Below are positions 9,829 to 21,618 of a stretch of DNA of 64,000 nt, one piece after another. The stretch comes from Capniomyces stellatus (taxonomy: Eukaryota > Kickxellomycota > Harpellomycetes > Harpellales > Legeriomycetaceae): the NCBI GenBank assembly GCA_001661515.1, contig LUVW01000011.1, positions 72,322 to 136,321 on the forward strand. The letters run 5' to 3'. The notes under the pieces are model-generated. The model made no database searches. It saw only the letters and a program-made list of their open reading frames with translations, and had not been told where the DNA came from. The position numbers and the translations under genes are program-made. Each line of letters opens with the position of its first letter. The stretch's first letter is position 1.

Positions 9829-10986
9829 ATGGCCGACAACAATACAAAAACTCCCAATAAATCTAAAAACAAACCTCAACACCCATACCAATCCTACCAA
9901 AACACCACAATTGGGGGTTCAGCCTCCAATACAAATCCAAATGAAGGTGACTTATTCTTGGAATCTAACAACAATTCCTCAAGCTCAAATTGGCAAAACT
10001 CATTAAACAACGATCCAACTCAACATCCCGTTACCTTTGATGACGGTTATATAAACGGCGAACATGGCTCTGAAACTGTCCGAATTAGCCGATACGCTAC
10101 GTCCGTTCCAATGAGAATCGATATTGAGGCTGGATTGACTTATGCCTTTGGAATTTTATCAGGTAACCACACATGTCTACTTACTTTGCCCCCCCCCCCC
10201 CCCCNNNNNNCCCCCCCCCCCCCACTTTATTTTTATCGAGATTCGCTACCTGTACTTTTATTTTCCATAATCTCGCATTTATTGATGTTCCTACTATGAA
10301 TACATACTTTATAGGCGTCTTTTTTCTAATCTTTGAACGCCAAAATGACTATATCCGCTTCCACGCTTGGCAGTCCTGTCTACTGAGCTTGTCAACTACA
10401 GTAAGTTTCCAATAAATCTGTTACATATATCAGTTGCATCGTGCTATATCTATCGCCATTGCTGTTGTTACTACTTTAAGACTCACAATTAGTATCTACC
10501 CTATTTGGCACTCGTTTACACTTAATGCATTTCACCTTTTTCTAACCCTATTTATCTAAATACCACCGCGTCCGGATATTCTTTTGCTAACCAATTATTA
10601 TATATTTTTACTCTACCTTTCTTTCTCGGGTAACTAGGTTATTCTGTTTTTCATTTCTCTGATCATTCCGTCAATCTCGACTTTTCTGACTTTTATCAAC
10701 TTTGTTGGCTTTTACTACATGGCGTACGTTTTATTTATGCTACTATATCATATTGCCACCCTTGTTTACCACCAAATTTATGCGCCATTTATTGACCAAC
10801 ATGCGCTAAACACCTACTAATCCTGGTTTATGATGATGTTTATCTATTCTTTTATTTTTTTTATTTTTTTACCATTTTCTAACCTGGTTATTTAGATATC
10901 GAGCCTATAAAGATGCTGCCACTCTGGACTATTATAGACTTCCTTATATAGGCGATCTATCTTACCAATGGGTTTCTTCTGAATAA
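9829..10986 (+). CDS. UPF0132/DUF4870 (Tic20-like) membrane protein, four exons
   Basis: Exons 9829-10162, 10315-10400, 10638-10723 and 10896-10986 join in consistent phases to 198 residues. The N-terminal 85 residues are polar and Asn/Ser-rich. The C-terminal half has the family pattern: a first membrane segment (IEAGLTYAFGILSGVFFLIF), the signature ERQNDYIRFHAWQS, a second hydrophobic run (VILFFISLIIPS, then FLTFINFVGFYYMA), YRAYKDA, and the terminal RLPYIGDLSYQWVSSE. This family is widespread in fungi as a small protein with about three transmembrane segments; its biochemical role is not established. Donors are GTAACC, GTAAGT and GTACGT. Intron 1 contains a poly-C tract with an N gap, so its length is uncertain. 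Converges on the Kin4-like gene. The family call rests on the NDYIRFHAWQS and LPYIG signatures. Confidence 0.85.
10189..10223. repeat. Poly-C tract with N gap inside intron 1
   Basis: Sixteen C (10189-10204), six N (10205-10210), thirteen C (10211-10223). Assembly gap in a C homopolymer within the first intron of the UPF0132 gene. Confidence 0.9.
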
Positions 10987-11849
10987 TGCTAACTAGCTAC
11001 GCCTCTAACGATATTACCTCTACTTTATTCAAATGTTTAAAACTCCATTAAAGCGTTTTCTACTGGGATAATTCTCTTTATTTAAAAATAGGGGATCTAT
11101 ACCCCCCCCCCTTTTTACGCGGTCATTTATAGCCACTTCAAGTATCTGACGAAGCGAGACGTTATTTTAAAGTATTACTATCAAAGCGAAATTTTTTGGT
11201 TTTTGTTTACAAGTTTTGCCCAGCATTTTACATTGAAACCTAGAATCATTTTCCTTCCAACTGTAGCCAACTCAACTACATCTCGTTCTTGCCAAAACTT
11301 TATATTCTACACTAGTCTTCGTTACTTTACTTGAAGTTTGATATATACTATATATTATATTATTTTATTTTATTTAATAAAGCGAACGAGCATTTCTGTT
11401 GTAATTATTGGCACTACAACTAACTTGGCGTTATGCCCAAGCTTAAACCAAATTGGTTGTATTTCAAAATCAATAATAACAACAAACGTAAATCATATTG
11501 AAGTGGTAATAAAAGAGGAAAGTATAATTAAAACGACGCTTGATTGTGTCTTGGGAAGTTGGTACGCAATTAAGAGTTAATATTAGAATATATATATGTG
11601 TGTGTGTACGCTGATAACAAATTAGGGTAGAGGGGAGCGTTTGTGTTAACTCTGGGAGCTAAAAAGCCTGGGATGCACGCAGAAAAGTTGGTTTCTGAAA
11701 AGAAGCGAGAGTTGGCCAGCAATAAAGTATAACCTAAATTTGCTGTTACTGTTGTTGGTGCTTTTTGTCTTGATCTACAGGCATGTTCTGTATAAGCGCT
11801 AGTCGATGGTTATTGGCCGGATGCTGCCTATATTTCCGAATGGATGTGG
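10987..11849. other. Convergent intergenic region
   Basis: 3' flanks of the UPF0132 gene (+) and the Kin4-like gene (-). AT-rich, a run of nine C at about 11103, and an 80-codon frame at 11338-11580 with no coding character. Nothing else seen. Confidence 0.5.
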
Positions 11850-14312
11850 CTATATGGTTAGGTCTATAGATGCGTAGGGTCTAGCTTTTACCTCGCTTTT
11901 TGCCTCTAAATCAAGGGACTTGATCACTGAGTCATAGAGGTGTGTGTACTGATTGTGTTCGCCATTAGTTTTGGTTATTTTCAAGGCGAATATATGGGGG
12001 ATGTCTTTTAGTCTGCATATCTGTATGGCCATGCTGACACAGTTTTGTTTTTTGAGCTGAGATTTGGATTTTTTTATCAATTTGGAATTATTCCTGTTTC
12101 TAAATTTGGAGTTTAGCATTATGTAAGCCTCGTTTTTGTATTTGTTTTTATACTTGTTCTTGTTCTCCTTTTTCTGTTTGGCTATGCTGTTGTTGGTAAT
12201 GTTTTCACCGCTACTGTTGCTGCTAGAGTCTGAGCTGCCAAGTTCTAAACAGGCTGGGTCTGGTACCAGTTGGGTTGATTCTTCGGGGATTGTGGCTTTT
12301 GTGGAAGTTGTGTTATAGCAGTTGACTATTATGCACATACTATCGATAGTGTTTGTGGAGTTTCTGAACTTTTTGTAAAGACTTGTGCGTTTGTATGAGG
12401 CGCGGTTGTTATTTTCATTTTCTACGGTGAGTCCTAGGTTTATAGCTGTTTGCAAGATGTGCATCATCAGCAGACTGGGTTGCATTGATGTGAGCGTTCT
12501 TGGATCGACTTTTCCTTTATGGACTGGTATGCGCTGCAGAATCTCGGGCTCCTTCTCAAGCAGATTGAAACACCGTCTTTTGTCTTTTGAATCGGATCCT
12601 GGTCTTGCTAGGAGACACTCGCTACTATCAGTCTTTCTCGAGATTGGCAAACTCCTACTAAACCAGCCAAACACTGAACAGCCAAGTGTATCAGGCTCAA
12701 CACTCGATGAGATCCCACCTCCCAGCAACACACCCAACTCTTCCCCGTTCTTGTTGTAAAGCAAGTCTCCTACAATCTGAGTGCCAATAAACTTTGTTTT
12801 TGTGTCTGGGACAATGCCTCCGCCAGATGGAACAGGGAACTTGCTTATTGTGTCTTTTATTGTGCTTATATCGAATGGTGAATTCTCATTTTCGTCAAAC
12901 GATAAAAAGTCTCCATCTGCTATGCTAATGTCATACTCTTTGGACGGTCTTTCCAAGCTAAGAGAGTTGTACATCTTTCTCCAACTATTACTGGTCTTTA
13001 TGGGCTTATAATCTGGTCCATTTGATCTCACAGTCGAACTTTCTACATGCGAACCGGCCAAATTATGCTTATATACACGCCCATCCTTTTTGCTTCTCTT
13101 CGGTTTATTGTCTCCATTATCTTTTCTAACCAAACTTTCACTGTTGGTTCTTAGTGTGTTATCTATACCTGTCATATGTTTTCCTATTCCAAGCAAGTAT
13201 CTTTCGTGCGCTGAAAGGCCATTTTCAACGTTTTTACGCTCGCTATCTTTGGATTCGCTTTGTGTGTTTTCTTTTTCCGCTGTAACACCGCCGCTGCTCT
13301 CTCTCTTTCCTAGCTGTTCTATCTCTTCAAAGTAGTGCTTATATGGCTCCAGCCATCTATGCTTTCTTATTTGCTCCAGGGTTGCTCTTTCTGCTGGGTT
13401 GGCCACCAGTATCTTTCCCAGCAAGTTTTGCACCAATGGTCCCACATGCAATGGATATACCAACTTTGTTGATAAAATATACTTGTACAGCTGGTTGATG
13501 TTGTCTCCGTCTGGGTTTTTAGGATCGTCGTCGTATGGCAAATACCCAGCAACCATCGCAAAAAGTATTACTCCGCATGACCATACATCCACAGCTGTCC
13601 CCGCATAAACTCCATTGCTGACCACCAGTTCTGGTGCTGCATAGCATGGTGATCCGCACGAAGTAATCATCAGCTCTCCGTGTGTTGAGTCGAAATGATT
13701 CGCGAATCCGAAATCAGTGACTTTTATGTTGTTATCCTTATCCAGCAGTAGGTTCTCGAGCTTCAAATCTCTATGCACTATCTCGTGTTGGTGCAGATAG
13801 CTTACTGCTGTTATCAACTGCCCAAACAGCCTACATGCCTCTCTTTCTCTTAGATACCGATTTGTCAGTATATACTCAAACAGCTCTCCTCCCGGTGCAT
13901 ACTCAAGCACCATTCCAATATGCTGCTCGGTCTCAATTATATCATATATTCTTACTATATACTTGTGGTTTACAGCCTATTTTATATTGTTAGCGAGGTA
14001 CACATACATCAGCAACAAGCCCTACTTCTCAAATTTTTCTTTATATTTTATACACCAAGACCGTCTTACCTTCAGTGCTGAAATCTCTCTGCTTATCTTT
14101 GCCACTTTGGTCTCAGAGTCTATCCACTCTTTCTTTATTATCTTTATAGCCGCTTCTTTGCCCGACTCTCTATGTATCCCCAACTTTACTTTAGCAAACT
14201 CCCCCTCCCCAATCGTTTGAAGCACAATATATGGCCCAAACACATTGCTTTTGCTCCTTGGTTTTGGTTTATCGCTTGATATGGATATCGGGATTGTGTT
14301 AAAATCAGGCAT
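11850..14312 (-). CDS. Kin4-family Ser/Thr protein kinase
   Basis: Exon 1 is 14312-14070 and exon 2 is 13976-11850, with a 93-base intron (donor GTAAGA, branch-like CTAAC ten bases before the acceptor); 789 residues. Kinase domain about residues 25-320: glycine loop GEGEFAKVKLG, AAIKIIKK, catalytic loop HRDLKLEN, DFGFAN, activation loop TSCGSPCYAAPEL, DVWSCGVILFAM. The FGPYIVLQTIGEGEF opening and AGYLPYDDDPKNPDGDNI loop match the fungal Kin4/Ppk1 subgroup of CAMK/Snf1-like kinases; yeast Kin4 keeps the mitotic exit network off when the spindle is misplaced. A long low-complexity linker follows, with a C-terminal region (about 620-775) that resembles a KA1 membrane-binding domain (SLLMMHILQTAINLGLTVE, and the later RLKDIPHIFALKI). 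All catalytic residues are present. Confident of subgroup, less so of the KA1. Confidence 0.88.
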
Positions 14313-17300
14313 ACTTTGTTTATACGCCTGCTTTCCTTTGGTGGGGTTTTTGTTGTTCTTCTTTCCTGCTGCTGTTGTAGTATTAACTTTAGGTATTTTG
14401 ATTTGTATTCAACTTAGAACTATTTACAGATTGTGTTTGCCTAGACTAACACTGGTGTCTGTTTATGTGTAGAGCACACACGACTACTGCTGCTATTTGT
14501 AAAACAAACGATCTAATACAGTGTAGCGGTATGGGCTTCAACTTTCTGCTCTGTATCAGTTGATTTTTATGTGTATCTCTTACGTTTTATATACTCGGCT
14601 GTTGTTCTTGTATATCACTATATCACTACACCGTTATACTTTTATGCTTCTATGCTCCGAGTTGGTGCTGTCGTATACTTTAAAGTGTCTATCCTTATAT
14701 TCAGTATATATATATATATATATCTTAATTATTGTTTAAACTAGTCAATGTATGTTTAATAACACCGATATATGTACGGAAAGCAAAGGTGGGAAGGAAA
14801 AAAAAAAAAAAAGAGTGAACTGTATACTAGGTGAGTAATCGATGCCAAATGAGTTTTTTTTATTATTAGAACAAATTCTAGTTGATGTTTAGGGGAAAAA
14901 AAGCGCTCTTATTGCTTTTGTTTTTTTTTTGTTTTTCTTTTAAAATTTATCATGACAATGGATTTGGATTAATACTCAAGCGTCTGGCTGATAAAATGTG
15001 TATGATAAGAGCTGATACTACCCTGCTGTTGTGTATTCTTGTTGATACAACTTTCAACTTTCCTCAAAACAAAAAACTAAATATGAAATATGGAAAAACA
15101 CTAATAATAAAAGCATCTGAATTAGTACATAAATAAACGCTGCAGTATTCTGTTTTATATTATGCCAAATCACCATCTACCTGATTGTCTTGTGCTACAA
15201 GTGTATATATTCAGATTAACTGTATAAACATATTTCTAGCTAAATGTGTTGGTGAGACTTGGCCATTCTATACACCATACTCTTGCCAAAGAACTATACA
15301 GCCACCACACAACAGTTTAATCATCCGTGTTAGATTCGGGTCTAGATAAATGCTCTGCTCTAGCTCACAGGTTCATTATACTGTTCCATAATTTGCTGCT
15401 TTTTTTTTTTTTACTCAGTATTCGCTGAATAATAATCTTTTGAAATGCCAATACATGAAAATCATCAAACAAAGTCTATTTTCACCTTTCAGCTACGTTG
15501 CAGCTTAAAGGTTTTTCTATTGAACTTCACTCCAGCTACAATTGAATTTGGCCAATTGGTAAACACTCGATTATACTTTTCAATTGCCTATTTTAATCAT
15601 CGTTTTGTAGCATATAAAGGGGTGTGTGGCTTTTTTTTTTTTTAACCTTCCTTTCCGTTGTGAGCTTGATTTGCTTTCAATTCTTTGAAATAATCGCAAT
15701 CCCTTAATGAAAGAACGTTAACAACTTAATTTAAAAACCCTTAATTATCAGACTTTCGGGTCACACCCCAATCCTATAAATAAACATGCAATATATATCG
15801 ATGAAATCTTCAGGTGTTCAACAGCCCCTTCGTTGATATAATCAGGCTGTACAAGTTTTAATTCGCTCTACTAACCACTTTGTACCCTTTGAATATATGC
15901 GTGATTTGAATTTCTGATTAATAAATCACCAACTTCTAGTCATCCGAAACGTTTTCTCATACCCTTCCCTCTAATGATCTGTAAATTCACCAGCTGTCAT
16001 CATTATTGGACGAGATCTTGCCCATGTGTAAAATAGTACCATGTCAATTCTAGGCTGTTGAAAAAAAAGTACGAATATACCAAGCTATTCCTATCACATC
16101 ACATTATCCTTTGGTGGATTACTGCAGACAACTTGAACCGATTGAGGAAATAAATAGTATTTGTCGAGTCAAAATTGCTGGTTTAATTAGGAAAAAAAAT
16201 CAGCTCCTAGCGTTTATGCTGACTGGGAATGTTGTTTATAAATCACCAGCCTAGGCATTTTTTTAGCTTAACATGATGTAAATAACTTTATTATAGCAAC
16301 TGTATTGCTATTAGTGTGGGCTATAAACGCATTTGGTCAATCGAATGGTATGTTTGTTCGTTAACAACCAGGTGGTGGAAAAATAAGGTAAAAAAATAAA
16401 GGGGAAAAAAAAGACAAATACGCTGCAACTCTTAGTTTATTTTGATTGAAATACAAAGCAACTCTTGGTTCTATGCAGTTTATTCGATTGTTTGCTTTGG
16501 GCTTAGTTTAGACCATGTAAAAGTCTACACATTTCCAACAATGTCTTGGATACAATTGTCAATTGTAACAAATAATTGCTATTTTGTTGGTTCATAGTTA
16601 CACAATACAAGATAGCGCTGAGGCTGATTTTTTTTTTATCAAGATTTTTTGTTGACCGTTTGTATGCTTATTGTCATTATCGCAGTAGATATGTTATAAA
16701 GAACGTGTATAACTTGGTAATATTGTAGTATCCCGAAATGTAAGTTAATAGTATAACTAAAGTATACACTGTTCTAAAGTGATAGTGGGCAATGTCATGA
16801 TTTTTTTTTCTTTACTTGCTGTTTAGAAAAGAATTAAAGTGAAGATAAAGTACAAGCGTATGTCGGTACAGTTAAATCACGATATAACACTTACAGACTT
16901 GCTCACATGTTGACGAGTATCTTGCTTGGTGGGCTTGTTGATCCCGGGATACTTTTACCTTGACAAGAGTTTAAGTTTAACAAAAGAGTTTATTTTATTT
17001 TACAAAGTTCAGAATTAAGTGTAGCATATAAACCTAAATGACATGTGGTTATATTCCCATTGCAGCACTTGGTTCTATTTGAGATTAGTTGTGCGGGCTA
17101 GCTTGAGAGTATAGTTTACTTTAGGTAATTGATGTTTTAAAGAGCAACACATTTATCGACGGCGATAAATATGTCCTGGTGTCTCAGAGTTAGTAGAGAA
17201 AAGGATTACCTGCCGTCGACTATTTAAGCTAAACAACGTGCAATATGTTAACTTTTTAAAGCTGTGTTGCATTAGTGTATTCTTGATCTTTTTCAACTTG

Positions 17301-17920
17301 ACGCGATTGACAGCAATTGAAGATAAAGGGTGAACAGGTAGGTACATGGTTGCCAAAATACAAGTCAAAGTTGCTGCGCCCTGAACATAAAGTCTTATGA
17401 TCGAATAATGTACATTGGCGTGTTGTTTGGTTTAGTTAATAAGCGCGAGTGGTGTTTTTTACACCTCTGCCATGTAAAACAGTTTTTTTTGGATTATAAA
17501 TACTAAGCCAAATAAAAACCCACCAAACTTGTGGTTTTTTTAAAAAAGGCACCAAAAGAAATTTACGTGAATAAAATAATGCAAAAAGTGGATGAATAAA
17601 TTTGGTTGACATTGTACACAAAATAACAGCTCAAAACAACAGTATCGGTGGGGGGATGATGCCCCTAAGATACTCTGTTTGTACTATGACTTTTTAAATA
17701 AAGGTCTCCAATAACAGAGTAGGTGGCATAACATGCTTAGATAAACGTGCGCATAAACTATGTTTAATCAGTTGTATTAAAGCGTGTGTGTAATATAAAG
17801 CCTCGGGGATATATATGGTCTGGCGTTAAAAAATAAAGGTAATAATCAAAGCAAATATTGGCTAAAAAAAGAGTTTATAAGGGATACACCCTAACAGGTA
17901 AATAAAACACGAAACTTTCT
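14313..17920. other. AT-rich gene-poor region
   Basis: The start holds the 5' flank of the Kin4-like gene with a (TA)n run at about 14704-14721. The rest has only short frames (for example 14882-15136 and 15445-15645) without motifs or supporting splice sites. I see no gene. Confidence 0.4.
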
Positions 17921-18421
17921 CTATTTAGATGCATATTCAGCCTTTTGGGTCTCATATCGTTTCTTGTCAACTTCGGCCTTATCGATGTATGGCTAAACAA
18001 AGAAAAAAGAGAAGCAATAAAACAATGGAAGGTTTTGGTTAGTTGAAAAGTTGTACAAAAGAGTTATCCGCCAAGAGCAAGAACCGGGCTTGAAAAAAAA
18101 ACAATGACGAGTAAATTACCTTTTTCTGGGCATCGGACATATTCTTCCACATTTCTCCAAGAATCTTACCCAATTGACCTATATTGTTTTGTAAATAAAT
18201 AGAGTTGATAAAAAAAAACCTTGGTCAAACACTAGCAATAAAGCGCTGGTAAGAATAAACTAGAATTACATACCGAAAGAGGCGTCTGGGTTTTCTTGCT
18301 TGACCTTATCACGGTACTCTTGTGAGAAGAACATGTATGATGAAAGACCACGCTTTGGGGCGTTTACGTCCTTCTTCTTGCGTGGTGCGGCGGCGGCCTT
18401 TGACTTCTTAACCTTTGGCAT
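17921..18421 (-). CDS. NHP6: Nhp6-type HMG-box chromatin protein, three exons
   Basis: Exons 18421-18274, 18178-18120 and 17992-17921 join in phase to 92 residues, the usual length for Nhp6. A basic N-terminus ([18 protein letters not shown]) precedes one HMG box: [19 protein letters not shown], then [20 protein letters not shown], then the third helix through [20 protein letters not shown]. The APKR...YMFF entry, the intercalating hydrophobics and the W of helix 2 are all present. Nhp6 binds and bends DNA without sequence specificity and assists the FACT histone chaperone and TBP-TFIIA assembly. Donors are GTATGT and GTAATT. Stands alone between two long AT-rich regions. Confidence 0.95.
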
Positions 18422-21400
18422 TTTTGTCTAGCTGATAGATAAAATGGTAGAGCAAAAAAAAAAGGCTGAGTGTTAGATATAATTGCGTAGGATGGCGCAG
18501 ACAAAATTATTTATTGCTGAGTTTAAAAAATAGCAATAACATAGCATATACAATACATATTAATTATTATAGTATATAGTAATTATTCATACCAATATAG
18601 TTACTTTTGATTTTATTAGCGAAAAAAAATAAGATACAAGCTATTGACAAAATGTAGTGTGTAATGCCTGACGCTATTATATTGAATTTTGGGCTTTGGT
18701 TTTATTTTATTTTTCAGCGGATAGGATTATTACGATTTCGAATTTATTTGCTTGCGGTAGTTTATTAGTAGATTTTTCTATGCCCCCCTTCCTGCTAATT
18801 TTTTTTAATAGTAAAAGGCTGCTTTTATTAACTGTGATGGTTTATAAATAAATAATGTTGGATAATGGTCGAAATTAATTAGTTATGTAAGTGTAGCATG
18901 ATGGATTATGTAGAGCAGCATTTTACACGTATTTTGAATATTAACCGACCACTAAGAGTTTCACATCAAGCTTCCAGCCTTTATTTCCATGTTTAATTAC
19001 AAAAAATGTATATGCTTGAAGTTCTGTGTTGGGATTTTGTTGCATCATTTTTTTGCTTGCTATGTTTTATCAGTGTCCAATTAACTAGTAAATTTTAAAA
19101 GTTTACATATGCCCAAAGCAATTCTTAATAAAACTAGTAGTAGCTATACAGCAATGAAAAAAAAAAACCAGCAATAATATTCTGAATACTAAACATTGGC
19201 CCAAAATTTAATAAGAGTAGCGAAAAAAAAAGAGAAAAATCTTAGAAGTTTGGTTCTACCTATTAACATAGGACAGGCTATTGAGCAAGAATTAATTAAT
19301 AATAAATACTCCACCAAACTAGTATACTATTTGCCTAATTGAAATGACCAAGTATACAGATGTTATTTTGATTTGGTAAACAGATAAATAATCTCAGTAT
19401 CTATTGGCAATATAAGCGCAGTAATAATAAAAAGTAAGCAGTCCTAATCACAACAGTGGTGAAGACCCACTCACAAACAAGGTAAAATTCTTTAGACCTC
19501 TCCTGTTACACGTATCTAAATGGATTGCTCGTTTTTTTTTTAATTTTACTTTTCTATTTGCCTTTTCTTGCTGCTTTTAATTTGCACCTACTAATTTATT
19601 TGTGCTGTACTCTTAATTATTGGGCACTCCTCGGCCTAGTTTCCGCTTTCGATTATTTTTTATAACACGTTTTTCTGTGTTCAGCACCAGGCTACCAATC
19701 CTCGTAAGAAGATTATATAAATGTTTTTTTTTTAAACTCGAAAAGGTAGAAATAAAATGGAGAAAAAAACTCGAAAAATGTTGTTAAAAAATGTTAAAAA
19801 ACGTTATCGTAAAAAAACGTTAACAAAAAAAAACCACGCCAAATCACTTTGTAAATACACGAACCAAGTACACGCACCAAACTTGTAAAATCGCATTAGT
19901 GAACAAACCGACTCGTATCTTTTTTTTTCAAAAAAATCTTTTTGTAACTCTCTCAGTTTTGGAAAATACGTTATAGTTTACCCTTTACAGAACAAAAGTT
20001 TTAAAACGAGTATCTTTTTTTATATTGGCTATATCAAGCAAGTTGCATTGGTTTTTGAGCGAATATAACGCACTGGTTTTTTTATTCATCTTTCAAAGTT
20101 CATATGTCTTTGTTAATTGGCACCACCACTAATTGGATTGAATAGTAACAAAGTTCGATTGCAAATGTTTAAAGTAGCAAACGAAGAAAGAAAAAAAACA
20201 AGCCAAACGGGATTATTAATCACATATACGTGCGTATCAACATCAGCATCAAAACAACCTTGACTAATATGTAAAGTGAAAAAAAAATGAATGTGAATTT
20301 TTGGTGTAAACATTACCAACTAGATGTTGATGGGCAATCCCTTAAATTAAAAGAAAAATAAATAAATAACTGAGAAACAACTACAGGCATCCAAAGTGTG
20401 AACGCGAACAGCACAGAGTTCATTTGGCTCACTAGATTAATAACATCACTGGTTCTGTAACGAGGGTATTTCACAATATAACAAACAGAACAGGTTTTTT
20501 TAAATTATATTGAAGTTGATATGCTATAGCACACAACACCATTGTAAACAAATGAAAAGAAAAGTAGCAAAATGGTAAACATTAGTTTACTTGCTTGGTG
20601 GAGTTCAAATTGGAATGATTAATATGGAAAATAAGATTGAACGCACATAATACAAGTGAACGAGTACTGGCAAATCCAAACCGGTAGCTAGTTTGGTTTT
20701 TTTTAGATAAAGGCCAAAATAAATATAATATGGACATGACAATGTCCTAAGAGCAACTGTATTTTGGCCTGAAATAAGAATTTTAGAACCAAAAACAACA
20801 AACGCGAAAACCTGCAGATTTTGCTCTTTTATTTTCGCATTGGTATTTCCATAAAACATATGATACAAAACTATGATGAAAGTAACAACTATCAAGATCT
20901 AGACAATATTAGACATCATTGGTAATAAAAAAAACAATATTGACAAGCTTGAGTTTGAGTTTGAGTTTGGAAAATGTTGGGCTATTGAAATCAAGTGGAT
21001 CGTCTACAACATGAGACATAAATATTGATTTGATGTTAATTTGTCAAAGTAGCCTGTTTAAAAGGGAGGAGGCTTGCTTGGGCTGAAACCAAAAAGTAGC
21101 TGTGTAATGTGCATAGAATGACAGGGAGAAAAAGAAAAAAAAAGAGACGATGACTCTAATAAAAGGGTGTGCGAGTTAGCCCCTGATAGTAGTGAAGCAT
21201 TGTTCGGTTACCAAAAGGCTTTAAAAGTTTCCCGCTGGTTTAGAGTTTAGTATAGATTTTCACATTTTTACTGAGACTGGGACTGAGACTGATTGTGATT
21301 TTTGTTTTTTTTTTAAAAAAAAGTGATATATCCAAATAAACACCACTTGATCTGAATAAAATGACAAATGGGGAAGTGCGCTTATTCTATTAGGGATAAT

Positions 21401-21618
21401 TTATAGACCCAATCAAGCTCGTAAATAGGAGATAACATAAATGCACACTTTTATTTAAATCAAGTGAAAACCAACGATATTAAACATTGAATAGGAAATA
21501 ATAAAGTGGAAAATGAGCGTTTTATTTTTAAAAAAGATCCCATGTTAGAGTAACATTTATATTTTAATCTATTTACACAATTTAATTTAGAAAAAGGGAA
21601 AATAAATATACAAATGAA
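18422..21618. other. AT-rich intergenic
   Basis: About 3.2 kb without convincing genes: frequent A- and T-runs, and short frames at 20113-20319 and 20605-20895 (minus) without motifs. Provides the 5' flanks of NHP6 (-) and the Prp4 kinase gene (+). Confidence 0.4.

Noticed and set aside
11338..11580. 80-codon frame in the convergent region
   Set aside because: Ile/Thr-rich chance frame without motif.
14882..15136. 84-codon frame
   Set aside because: Begins in poly-T and poly-A sequence, no protein features.
16880..16960. Possible minus-strand exon with a GTAAGT donor
   Set aside because: Only about 65 bases open and no partner exon found on either side.
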